Below are positions 22,647-30,097 of a DNA stretch of 39,382 bases, piece by piece (positions within the stretch are counted from its first letter, which is position 1; each line of letters opens with the position of its first letter). The stretch is from a virus. The stretch lies in IMG/VR virus record IMGVR_UViG_3300025402_000027, positions 1 through 39,382 of that record; one strand, written 5' to 3'. The translations under genes were made by a program, and so were the position numbers. Under the pieces are notes generated by a model. That model had not been told where the DNA came from. It saw only the letters and a program-made list of their open reading frames with translations, and did no database searches.

Positions 22647-24175
22647 TGCAAACTACCCGCTATTCCGCGCAAGATGAACAAGAACTCATGGCACGGTTGT
22701 GGAGTCCTGCCATTAAAGACAATCCGCTAGCGTTCGTGATGTTTGCGTTTCCTTGGGGGCAACAAGGCACACCGCTAGAACATTTCACTGGCCCACGCAA
22801 ATGGCAGCGCCAGGTATTGAATGACCTTGGCGAGCATATCAAAGCAAACAATGGCAAGATGGACTATGACGTTATGCGCCTAGCCATCGCCTCTGGGCGT
22901 GGTATTGGTAAGTCAGCCCTTGTCAGTTGGCTAGTCTTATGGATGATGACTACTCGCATTGGGTCTACGGTCATTGTGTCTGCTAACTCAGAAAGTCAGT
23001 TGCGCTCCGTAACATGGGCCGAGATTACTAAGTGGTCGTCAATGGCGATTAACACCTATTGGTGGGAAATCAGCGCCACAAGAGTCATGCCCGCCAAATG
23101 GCTGACCGAGTTGGTCGAGCGTGACCTCAAGAAAGGCACACGTTATTGGAACTTAGAAGGACGGCTTTGGTCGGCTGAGAATCCTGACTCATTCGCTGGT
23201 GTGCATAACTATGATGGCGTGATGGTCGTGTTTGACGAGGCCAGCGGTATTGACGACTCCATCTGGGCGGTGACAAGCGGGTTTTTTACAGAGAACACAC
23301 CCAATCGCTTTTGGTGTTGCTTCTCTAACCCGCGTCGCAATACGGGTTACTTCTATGAAGCCATCGAGGGTAGCAAGCGTGACTTTTGGCAATCTAGGCA
23401 GGTGGACGCTAGGGATGTAGAAGGTACCGACAAGAACGTGTACAACCAGATCATTGAAGAATACGGCCCTGACTCTTACCAGGCGCACGTTGAAGTGTAC
23501 GGTTCGTTCCCTTCAGAAGGTGACGATCAGTTCATCTCATCCACCTTGGTAGATGACGCCATGAAACGGGACAAATGGCAGGATGACTCCGCGCCCATCG
23601 TAATGGGTGTTGATCCAGCCCGCTTTGGCTCGGACTCGACCGTCATTGCGGTGCGCCAGGGCAGAGATATTGTAGAGATCCGTAAGTTCAAGGGTGACGA
23701 TACGATGGTAGTGGTCGGCCATGTGATTGAAGCAATCGAGCAGTACAGCCCAGCAGTCGTGGCGATTGACGAAGGCGGCCTCGGCGCGGGTGTGGTTGAC
23801 CGGCTCAAGGAACAACGCTACAAGATACGGGGTGTGAACTTTGCAAACAAGTCTAGGAACCCCATGATGTACGGCAACATGAGGGCGCAGATATGGGGAC
23901 AGATGAAGGATTGGCTTAAGAACGCAAGCATCCCTAAAGAGAAAACGCTCAAGACTGACCTCATTTCACCGTTGATGAAGCCTGACTCTAAAGGTGCTAT
24001 CTACTTGGAGTCTAAGAAAGACATGAAAGCGCGTGGGTTAGCCAGCCCAGACAGTGCAGACGCCATAGCGCTAACTTTTGCTTTCCCTGTTGCAAACCGT
24101 GAAAGTCGTACTACAATCCGTAAACAAACGTATCAGTCGCAAAGCGCAGCCCTTAACTCATGGATGGGGAGCTAA
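22646..24175 (+). CDS. terL: Terminase large subunit
   Basis: A 509-residue packaging motor. ATPase: Walker A GRGIGKS at 84-90 and Walker B VVFDEA with D197/E198. Nuclease (RNase H-like): D323 in GVDPARFGSDS, D375 and E376 in AIDEGGLG, and D472 in PDSADAIAL. The complete set means both ATP hydrolysis and DNA cutting should work. P22-like neighbours suggest headful cutting from a pac site. Confidence 0.95.
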   Translation: MQTTRYSAQDEQELMARLWSPAIKDNPLAFVMFAFPWGQQGTPLEHFTGPRKWQRQVLNDLGEHIKANNGKMDYDVMRLAIASGRGIGKSALVSWLVLWMMTTRIGSTVIVSANSESQLRSVTWAEITKWSSMAINTYWWEISATRVMPAKWLTELVERDLKKGTRYWNLEGRLWSAENPDSFAGVHNYDGVMVVFDEASGIDDSIWAVTSGFFTENTPNRFWCCFSNPRRNTGYFYEAIEGSKRDFWQSRQVDARDVEGTDKNVYNQIIEEYGPDSYQAHVEVYGSFPSEGDDQFISSTLVDDAMKRDKWQDDSAPIVMGVDPARFGSDSTVIAVRQGRDIVEIRKFKGDDTMVVVGHVIEAIEQYSPAVVAIDEGGLGAGVVDRLKEQRYKIRGVNFANKSRNPMMYGNMRAQIWGQMKDWLKNASIPKEKTLKTDLISPLMKPDSKGAIYLESKKDMKARGLASPDSADAIALTFAFPVANRESRTTIRKQTYQSQSAALNSWMGS

Positions 24176-24176
24176 T

Positions 24177-24398
24177 ATGTGGAAAACTGTTTTAGAACTT
24201 TTTAACTTCGGCCGTAAAAAGCCTAAACTCAAGGAGCAACCATGCCTCTCAAAAAAAGTACCAGTAAAGAAGCCTTCAAGTCGAACATCCGCGCAGAAGT
24301 CAAAGCCGGTAAACCCATCAAGCAAAGCGTTGCCATCGCTTACAGCGAAAAAGCCCAAGCCGCTAAAGGCAAAAGCAAAGGAAAAAAATAATGGCTAA
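24177..24398 (+). CDS. 73-residue Lys-rich protein overprinting the next gene (uncertain)
   Basis: It reads MWKTVLELFNFGRKKPKLKE and then a Lys/Pro/Ser-rich tail. A good ribosome site (ggggag) lies before the ATG. All but its first 65 bases overlap the gene at 24242-24391 in another frame. The first 22 residues look protein-like, while the tail mirrors the Lys/Ala-rich neighbour and could be a by-product. A short protein, an overprinted gene, or a leader that couples translation are all possible. Confidence 0.4.
   Translation: MWKTVLELFNFGRKKPKLKEQPCLSKKVPVKKPSSRTSAQKSKPVNPSSKALPSLTAKKPKPLKAKAKEKNNG
24242..24391 (+). CDS. 49-residue basic phage protein
   Basis: The sequence reads MPLKKSTSKEAFKSNIRAEV and contains AGKPIKQSVAIAYSEKAQA. 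I recognise this as a frequent small phage protein with the pattern KxxxxxNI...GKPxKQAVAIA; the function is not known. It has the strong ribosome site aaggag and ends in a TAATG overlap with the next gene. Confidence 0.75.
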   Translation: MPLKKSTSKEAFKSNIRAEVKAGKPIKQSVAIAYSEKAQAAKGKSKGKK

Positions 24399-24600
24399 GT
24401 TACCTACTAAAACCCGTAATTCTTTGGCTAAATCCGAATTTGGTATGCCAGGCGAGCGTAAATATCCGATGCCTGACCGCGCCCACGCTGCAAATGCAAA
24501 AGCCCGTGCAAGCCAAGAAGTGAAAGCTGGCAAACTATCGCCATCAAGCAAATCCAAGATTGATGCTAAAGCAAACAAAATCTTAACGAAGAAAAAATGA
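24391..24600 (+). CDS. 69-residue basic phage protein (DUF6582-like pattern)
   Basis: It reads MAKLPTKTRNSLAKSEFGMP and has the pattern FGMPGERKYPMPDRAHAANA, followed by a Lys-rich C-terminus. This 'PGxRxYPxxDxxHAxxA' pattern is shared by small phage and bacterial proteins often found near head genes. The function is unknown to me. Its stop overlaps the groES start as ATGA (24597-24600). Confidence 0.7.
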   Translation: MAKLPTKTRNSLAKSEFGMPGERKYPMPDRAHAANAKARASQEVKAGKLSPSSKSKIDAKANKILTKKK

Positions 24601-24872
24601 GCTTAAAACCCCTGAGTAACTGCGTCTTGATTCGTCAAGATATTGAAAAATTGTCTGAATTAATTATTTTGCCCCAAGACAAGTTATTTAGCGGTATCAT
24701 TGTGGCAATTGGTGAAGGTAAGAAAAGTCCGAAAGGATTTCTTGAGCCTATGAACGTCAAAGAAGGCGACCATGTGCTATTCGGTGAGTTTTCCGGGCAA
24801 AAGGTCACAGTCGATGGCGAAGAACTGCTTATGATGCGCGAAGGCGATATTATTGGGATATTGGATGCTTAG
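24597..24872 (+). CDS. groES: GroES-like co-chaperonin (Cpn10)
   Basis: A 91-residue protein, close to the usual 97. The order LKPLSNCVLIRQD, a mobile-loop region (about residues 16-30), SGIIVAIGEGK, VKEGDHVLFGEFSGQKV, and LLMMREGDIIGIL matches the Cpn10 fold. No GroEL is present, so it would cap the host GroEL, as T4 gp31 does for folding of the phage coat protein. It sits just ahead of the portal/scaffold/coat genes, which fits. Confidence 0.88.
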   Translation: MSLKPLSNCVLIRQDIEKLSELIILPQDKLFSGIIVAIGEGKKSPKGFLEPMNVKEGDHVLFGEFSGQKVTVDGEELLMMREGDIIGILDA

Positions 24873-25419
24873 TAGAAAAGAAGCCAAAGCACAAGGATTA
24901 AGCAAATACTTTACAGGCGTTGCTTGTAAATATGGGCATACTGCTGAACGCTTTGTATCTACTAAAATCTGCGCTGAATGTAACAAAATAAAAACAGCAA
25001 GTTGGCGGGCTAAAAATGCAGTGAAGCATAAGCAATTAAGAGCCGAATATTACCAAAAAAACGCAGATAAACTAAAACAAGTAAAAATTACAAATTACTG
25101 GAAAAAGCCTGAAGAACATAGAGCTTACGCAGCTAAATATTTGCGTGAAAATCCAGCTAAATACATTGCTTACAATGCCAAACGCTATGCTAGTAAAAAG
25201 CAACGCACCCCCGCTTGGTTAACTTCGGTTGATTTTGAGCGTATGGAAAATGAATATAGACTTGCAGCATTGCAGACTAAAATAACTAAAACAATATGGC
25301 ACGTTGATCATATAATCCCGTTACAAGGTGAGAATGTATGTGGGCTGCACGTCCCTACTAATTTAAAAGCTATTCCTGGTATGGACAATCTAAGAAAGAG
25401 TAATCGTTATGGCCTATGA
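24865..25419 (+). CDS. HNH endonuclease (likely free-standing homing endonuclease)
   Basis: A 184-residue protein from the ATG at 24865. An N-terminal metal-binding part has C21, H25, C36 and C39 (CKYGH...CAEC), a Lys/Tyr-rich linker follows, and the HNH motif near the C-terminus runs HVDHIIPLQG, LHVPTNLKAI and NLRKSN. It lies between groES and the portal and overlaps both (8 and 11 nt), like a mobile HNH gene that has inserted into the structural operon. It lacks a clear ribosome site, so expression may be low. A frame extension to a TTG at 24853 is less likely. Confidence 0.85.
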   Translation: MLSRKEAKAQGLSKYFTGVACKYGHTAERFVSTKICAECNKIKTASWRAKNAVKHKQLRAEYYQKNADKLKQVKITNYWKKPEEHRAYAAKYLRENPAKYIAYNAKRYASKKQRTPAWLTSVDFERMENEYRLAALQTKITKTIWHVDHIIPLQGENVCGLHVPTNLKAIPGMDNLRKSNRYGL

Positions 25420-27706
25420 TCAGTCATCCATGAATATTGTTGGCAAAGTAGCCGACACAGGTAGTAATCCCACCACTACTCCAAATGAGCAGTCAGACGT
25501 TCTTGCAACGATGCGCCATCGCTTTCAAATGGCGATGTCTGCTTATTCTGAATCAAGAGAAGATGAGCTAGATGACCTTCGGTTTATGGCCGGATCTCCG
25601 GACAACCAATGGCAGTGGCCCGCAGACGTATTGGCAACTCGCGGATCTGTCCAAGGACAGACAATCAATGCGCGCCCATGCCTCACAATCAACAAACTGC
25701 CGCAGCACGTCAAGCAAGTAACAAACGAGCAACGTCAAAACCGACCCTCTGGAAAAGTAATTCCTGCGGACGACAAAGGCGATGTTGAAGTAGCGGAAAT
25801 CTTTGAAGGTATGGTTCGCCATATCGAGTATATGTCTGACTCCGATGTAGTCTATGACACCGCTTGCGAAAACCAAGTAACCTACGGCGAAGGGTACTTT
25901 CGTATCCTGACCGAGTTTTGTACCGATAACTCGTTTGACCAAGATATCCGTCTAGGTCGTATTCGTAACGCATTTAGCGTGTACATGGATCCGATGATTC
26001 AAGACCCTGCTGGTTGTGACGCTGAATGGTGTTTCATTAGCCAAGATATTGAAAAAGATGAGTACGAGCGTCAGTATCCTGATGCCGCGCCCATCACATC
26101 CATTATGTCCCAAGGTGTCGGTGATGATTCCCTGTCCCAATGGATTAATGAGAACACTATCCGTATTGTTGAGTATTTCTACTATACGCACACCCCGACT
26201 AAGCTTAATTTGTACCCAGGCAATCAAGCGTTTTACGCAAATAGTCCTGAAGATAAGCAAATGAAACAGCATGGCTTAAAACCCATCAAAACGCGCACCG
26301 TAGATGTGAAAAAAGTCATGTGGATGAAGTCTAATGGCTATGAAGTTTTGGAAGAACAGGAATGGGCAGGCAAATGGATCCCTGTGATTCGTGTTATTGG
26401 TAACGAATTTGAAGTAGATGGCCGTATTTATGTGTCTGGTTTGGTTAGAAACGCCAAAGATGCACAACGTATGTACAACTACTGGGTATCTCAAGAGGCA
26501 GAAATGCTTGCCTTGGCTCCAAAAGCACCGTTTATCGGTTATGGTGGTCAATTTGAAGGCTATGAACAGCAATGGAAAACCGCTAACACGACCAATTGGC
26601 CGTATTTAGAGGTAAACCCTGATGTAACAGACGGAATGGGCGCAACTTTGCCACTTCCACAACGCGCACCACCACCTTTGGCACAAACTGGTCTTATTCA
26701 AGCCAAAATGGGCGCGTCTGATGATATCAAGTCCACCACTGGACAGTATGACTCGAGCTTAGGAGCCACAAGCAACGAACGCTCGGGTAAAGCTATTATG
26801 GCTCGCGAGAAACAAGGCGATGTAGGTACTTACCATTATGGCGATAACCTTACTAAAGCAATTCGTTTTGCAACTCGCCAGTTAATTGACTTGATTCCTA
26901 AAATTTACGATACCGAGCGCGTTGCCCGCATCGTCGGTGTTGATGGCGAAGTATCTATGGCTAAGATCAACCCCGATCAGCCTGAACCAGTTAAGAAAAT
27001 TGTTGACCAACAAGGCATTGTGATTGAAAAAGTCTACAACCCTAGCGTTGGTGTCTATGATGTTGTGGCTACTACAGGCCCAGGCTATATGACCAAGCGC
27101 CAAGAAGCAATGGACGCAATGGGTCAGATTTTGCAGGGCAATCCTGAACTATGGAAAGTGGCTGGCGATTTATTTGTTAAAAATATGGATTGGCCTGGCG
27201 CCCAAGAACTATCTGAGCGTTTGGCTAAAACAATTGATCCTAAGCTATTGGCAGTTGGCGACGAAGATCCAGCCTTGGCTGCTGCTCAACAACAAATTCA
27301 AGCTATGTCTGGCGAAATGGATGCAATGCACAAAATGTTGCAAAACGTCAGCCAATCTATTGAAATGCAGGACTTGGAGCGTAAAGATTTTGAAGCGCAG
27401 ATCAAGATGTATGACGCTGAAACCAAGCGGGCTGTTGCTATGGCTGCCGCTATGACTCCTGAGCAGATTCAAGACATTGTGTTGGGTACTGTACATGGCA
27501 TGATGACTACTGGCGATTTAGTGACTGAAATGCAACGCGATACTTCGCAAGATATGCAAGAAGAAGAAGCTAAAGAACAGCAAATGGAACAGCCACAAGG
27601 CCAACCACCGCAAGGAATGATGCAAGAGCCAGGCGAAGCCCCTGAAGCACAAGGGCTAAATGAGCAACAAGAGCCAAATGAGCCACCACAAGGGATGCCA
27701 CAATGA
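25409..27706 (+). CDS. Portal protein, P22 gp1-like
   Basis: A 765-residue protein (P22 portal is 725). The N-terminal half has the characteristic P22-portal sequences RHRFQMAMSAYSESREDELD, ARPCLTINKLPQHVKQVTNE and QDIRLGRIRNAFSVYMDPM. The C-terminus is helical, then Gln/Pro/Met/Glu-rich (EQPQGQPPQG), like the barrel and its flexible end. It forms the dodecameric DNA channel at the packaging vertex and binds TerL. The stop overlaps the next gene as ATGA. Confidence 0.93.
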   Translation: MAYDQSSMNIVGKVADTGSNPTTTPNEQSDVLATMRHRFQMAMSAYSESREDELDDLRFMAGSPDNQWQWPADVLATRGSVQGQTINARPCLTINKLPQHVKQVTNEQRQNRPSGKVIPADDKGDVEVAEIFEGMVRHIEYMSDSDVVYDTACENQVTYGEGYFRILTEFCTDNSFDQDIRLGRIRNAFSVYMDPMIQDPAGCDAEWCFISQDIEKDEYERQYPDAAPITSIMSQGVGDDSLSQWINENTIRIVEYFYYTHTPTKLNLYPGNQAFYANSPEDKQMKQHGLKPIKTRTVDVKKVMWMKSNGYEVLEEQEWAGKWIPVIRVIGNEFEVDGRIYVSGLVRNAKDAQRMYNYWVSQEAEMLALAPKAPFIGYGGQFEGYEQQWKTANTTNWPYLEVNPDVTDGMGATLPLPQRAPPPLAQTGLIQAKMGASDDIKSTTGQYDSSLGATSNERSGKAIMAREKQGDVGTYHYGDNLTKAIRFATRQLIDLIPKIYDTERVARIVGVDGEVSMAKINPDQPEPVKKIVDQQGIVIEKVYNPSVGVYDVVATTGPGYMTKRQEAMDAMGQILQGNPELWKVAGDLFVKNMDWPGAQELSERLAKTIDPKLLAVGDEDPALAAAQQQIQAMSGEMDAMHKMLQNVSQSIEMQDLERKDFEAQIKMYDAETKRAVAMAAAMTPEQIQDIVLGTVHGMMTTGDLVTEMQRDTSQDMQEEEAKEQQMEQPQGQPPQGMMQEPGEAPEAQGLNEQQEPNEPPQGMPQ

Positions 27707-28065
27707 AAGCCGCTGATTTTGTAGGAATCTTGTTTTTAGCCCGTGATGTGACTCATTCCGTTCATTTGAACACCCGTAGCTACTCAAAACATAAAGCTTT
27801 AAACAAGTTTTATGACGAAATTATTGAAGCTGCTGATGATTTTGCAGAAGCGTATCAAGGTCGTCACGGTTTGATTGGCCCAATTAGCCTAATGTCCGCT
27901 AAAAAAACTAGCAATGTCATTGAGTTTTTAGAAGGGCAACTTGCCGAGATTGAATCAGTACGATACGATGTTTGCGATAAAGCAGATACATCAATGCAAC
28001 AGTTAATTGATAATATTATTCAACTTTACCTATCTACCCTGTATAAATTACGCTTCTTGGCATAA
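27703..28065 (+). CDS. Ferritin-like helical phage protein (DUF5856-like)
   Basis: A 120-residue, fully helical protein with conserved D, E and H residues: ADFVGILFLARDVTHSVHLN, then KFYDEIIEAADDFAEAYQGR. This pattern resembles the DUF5856 phage family, which is predicted to adopt a ferritin-like fold. Whether it binds metal is unknown. It lies between portal and scaffold genes with overlaps on both sides; function unknown. Confidence 0.6.
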   Translation: MKAADFVGILFLARDVTHSVHLNTRSYSKHKALNKFYDEIIEAADDFAEAYQGRHGLIGPISLMSAKKTSNVIEFLEGQLAEIESVRYDVCDKADTSMQQLIDNIIQLYLSTLYKLRFLA

Positions 28066-28304
28066 TGGCAATAACGATTAACCATTCAACCCCCGCTGAT
28101 GGCTCTTTTAGCGCCTCGGGGGCTACTGCTTGGAACGCTAATCATAGTTTAGTGGGCGCAGGGACGATGGCAGAGCAAAACGCTAATGCCGTAGCAATCA
28201 CAGGTGGTTCGATTGATGGAACACCTATCGGCGTAAGCGTTGCAAGTACTGGCGCCTTTACTTCACTCGTAGCTACATCGGGTGTTGGTGGGGGTGCATT
28301 TTAA
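28065..28304 (+). CDS. 79-residue fibre-like small protein
   Basis: It reads MAITINHSTPADGSFSASGA and contains ITGGSIDGTPIGVSVASTGA. That short motif is common in fibre and appendage proteins (GGxIDGTxIGxxxxSTGxFT). It ends GVGGGAF, much like the fibre gene at 34789-35355 (GIGGGNF). It may be a minor virion protein, but there is no direct evidence. Chained by TAATG at both ends. Confidence 0.6.
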   Translation: MAITINHSTPADGSFSASGATAWNANHSLVGAGTMAEQNANAVAITGGSIDGTPIGVSVASTGAFTSLVATSGVGGGAF

Positions 28305-28420
28305 TGGGGCCATTTTTTAATGGAAGTTTCTTTGCAGGTGGCTTTTTTGAGGGTATTATTGTAGCCACTGAGCAATTATGGATTAAAATCCGTACATTCA
28401 CGGAAAGAGGAAGATTCTAA
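28304..28420 (+). CDS. 38-residue Phe/Gly-rich small protein
   Basis: The frame begins MGPFFNGSFFAGGFFEGIIV and ends in a basic stretch, KIRTFTERGRF. Its start shares a base with the preceding stop and its stop with the next start (TAATG at 28304 and 28420). That unbroken chain, in a genome where such overlaps are the rule, is the main evidence that it is real. The F/G-rich part may associate with a membrane or with other virion proteins. Function unknown. Confidence 0.55.
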   Translation: MGPFFNGSFFAGGFFEGIIVATEQLWIKIRTFTERGRF

Positions 28421-28725
28421 TGTCTATCAATTTAAAAGCAATTACCGTTTGTATCGGTTATCAACAAATTACTAGCTTAAGCTCTGCTGTTGGACTTACT
28501 GTACCTACAATGGATAAAACAGGCTTAAAACAAATGCCTACCATTGCAATAATTACACCTTTGACCGGCAACGTGCGTTGGCGCGATGATGGCACTGCGC
28601 CTACTGCTTCTGTTGGTATGCCTTTGGCTGCTGGCGTGACTTTGCAGTATGACGGCAATTTAAATGGTATTCAATTTATTAATAATGGCGGTAGCGCCGA
28701 ACTCAACATTAGCTATTACGCTTAA
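28420..28725 (+). CDS. 101-residue beta-rich hypothetical protein
   Basis: The protein reads MSINLKAITVCIGYQQITSL and has the block GNVRWRDDGTAPTASVGMPL followed by LQYDGNLNGIQFINNGGSAE. The R-(W/Y)-RDDGTAPT block recurs in small phage proteins near head genes, where it is probably a decoration or minor virion protein. The role here is inferred from position only. Confidence 0.6.
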   Translation: MSINLKAITVCIGYQQITSLSSAVGLTVPTMDKTGLKQMPTIAIITPLTGNVRWRDDGTAPTASVGMPLAAGVTLQYDGNLNGIQFINNGGSAELNISYYA

Positions 28726-28734
28726 GGGTGATAT

Positions 28735-29232
28735 ATGAACATTTCTAGTGACACTGGCGGTATTGATTCTAGTGCATTTCTTGACTATATTGCCAAACAG
28801 TTCCCATCCGATTTAGCTCAAATGGTCGCTTTACGCGACGAATTGGCAAAACGTCAAGGTGCTATTAGCGCTGTTGATGATGCAAATAAAAAGCTTGCGG
28901 ATGCTGATGTCTATGCACAAAACATCAAAGCTCAAGCTGATGCGCTTTTGGCAACTGCTAAAACTGCTAGCGCCGATTCGCAAGATAAACAAGCACTATT
29001 AGATGCCCGTGAAAAAGACTTAACTGCGCTTGAAAATCAAGCTGTTGCTGATAGCGCTGCTACTGCTAAAGATGTAGCGGCTAAAGAAGCTTCATTGACT
29101 GTGCGTGAAGATGGTCTAGCTCAAGCTCAAGCAGAATTAATTGCTGGTCAAGCTAAACTCGCTTCAGATCAAAGCGCGCTTGATGCAAGAGTTAAAGCTT
29201 TACAAGATAAGATAGCTTCGATTAATATTTAA
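28735..29232 (+). CDS. 165-residue coiled-coil protein upstream of the scaffold
   Basis: An almost wholly helical protein, rich in A, K, D, E and Q: DDANKKLADADVYAQNIKAQ, later ALLDAREKDLTALENQAVAD. It looks like a long coiled coil. It might work with the scaffold or ejection apparatus, but no family was recognised. Ribosome site gggtg lies at the start. Confidence 0.6.
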   Translation: MNISSDTGGIDSSAFLDYIAKQFPSDLAQMVALRDELAKRQGAISAVDDANKKLADADVYAQNIKAQADALLATAKTASADSQDKQALLDAREKDLTALENQAVADSAATAKDVAAKEASLTVREDGLAQAQAELIAGQAKLASDQSALDARVKALQDKIASINI

Positions 29233-29246
29233 TAAATAAAACTGTA

Positions 29247-29263
29247 CTGGTGCAGATCACCAG
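29247..29263 (+). promoter_or_regulatory. Hairpin in the scaffold gene leader
   Basis: CTGGTG (29247-29252) and CACCAG (29258-29263) form a perfect 6-bp stem with a 5-base loop, 22 bases before the scaffold start. There is no T-run, so it is not a terminator. It could be an RNA-processing or mRNA-stabilising element that sets the level of scaffold and coat messages. Confidence 0.4.
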
Positions 29264-29284
29264 GGTTTCTAAGGAAACATCGAA

Positions 29285-30073
29285 ATGGACGAAAGTCAAG
29301 AAGTAGTGCCAGCGGAAGTAACCGCGCCAGAGCAGGTGGCAACGGCTGCACCTGAAGCTGAAGAAGTAGCGCCGGAAGCAGTAGAGCCAGCAGCAGAAGC
29401 ACCCAAGACCTTCTCACAAGAAGAACTTGATGCCGCTATTGGTAAACGACTTGCTAGAGAACAACGTAAGTGGGAAAGAGAACAGGCAGCTAGAGCCGTG
29501 GAAACACAAGCTCGAAAAGCCCCAGTAGAAATCCCGCCGATTGAGCAGTTTAATTCGCCTGACGAATATGCTGATGCTTTGGCAGAAAAGAAGGCAGAAG
29601 AATTGCTTGCTAGGCGTGAACAAGCTAGGATGCAGTCTGAGATCATTGAGTCTTATCACGACAAAGAAGAAGATGCGCGGATTAAATACGATGACTTTGA
29701 ACAAGTTGCGTATAACCCCAAGCTTCCAATTACTGACGCGATGGCTCAAACGATTCAAGCTTCAGATGTTGGCCCCGACATGGCTTATTACCTAGGGTCT
29801 AATCCGAAAGAAGCCGATCGTATTTCACGTTTATCGCCACTCCAGCAGGCCAAAGAATTAGGGAAAATTGAGGCTAAATTAGCTGATAATCCCGTAGTAA
29901 AAAAGACTTCGAGCGCCCCAGCACCAATTGCTCCGATTACGGCGAGATCCACTGGATCTCCAGCAACAGACACAACGGATCCTCGTGCCATTAAAAGCAT
30001 GACGACTTCAGAGTGGATTGAAGCTGACCGCCAACGTCAGATCAAGAAGTGGGAAGCGCAGAGAAACCGCTAA
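29285..30073 (+). CDS. Scaffolding protein
   Basis: A 262-residue helical protein with an acidic, Ala/Glu/Pro-rich N-terminus, the typical block TFSQEELDAAIGKRLAREQR, a charged helical middle, and a basic C-terminus (ADRQRQIKKWEAQRNR). P22 scaffold uses a basic C-terminal helix-turn-helix to bind coat protein, so the basic end fits. It lies immediately before the coat gene. It would be lost from the mature particle. Confidence 0.85.
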   Translation: MDESQEVVPAEVTAPEQVATAAPEAEEVAPEAVEPAAEAPKTFSQEELDAAIGKRLAREQRKWEREQAARAVETQARKAPVEIPPIEQFNSPDEYADALAEKKAEELLARREQARMQSEIIESYHDKEEDARIKYDDFEQVAYNPKLPITDAMAQTIQASDVGPDMAYYLGSNPKEADRISRLSPLQQAKELGKIEAKLADNPVVKKTSSAPAPIAPITARSTGSPATDTTDPRAIKSMTTSEWIEADRQRQIKKWEAQRNR

Positions 30074-30097
30074 CTATTTTTTAATTAGGACTTTATT

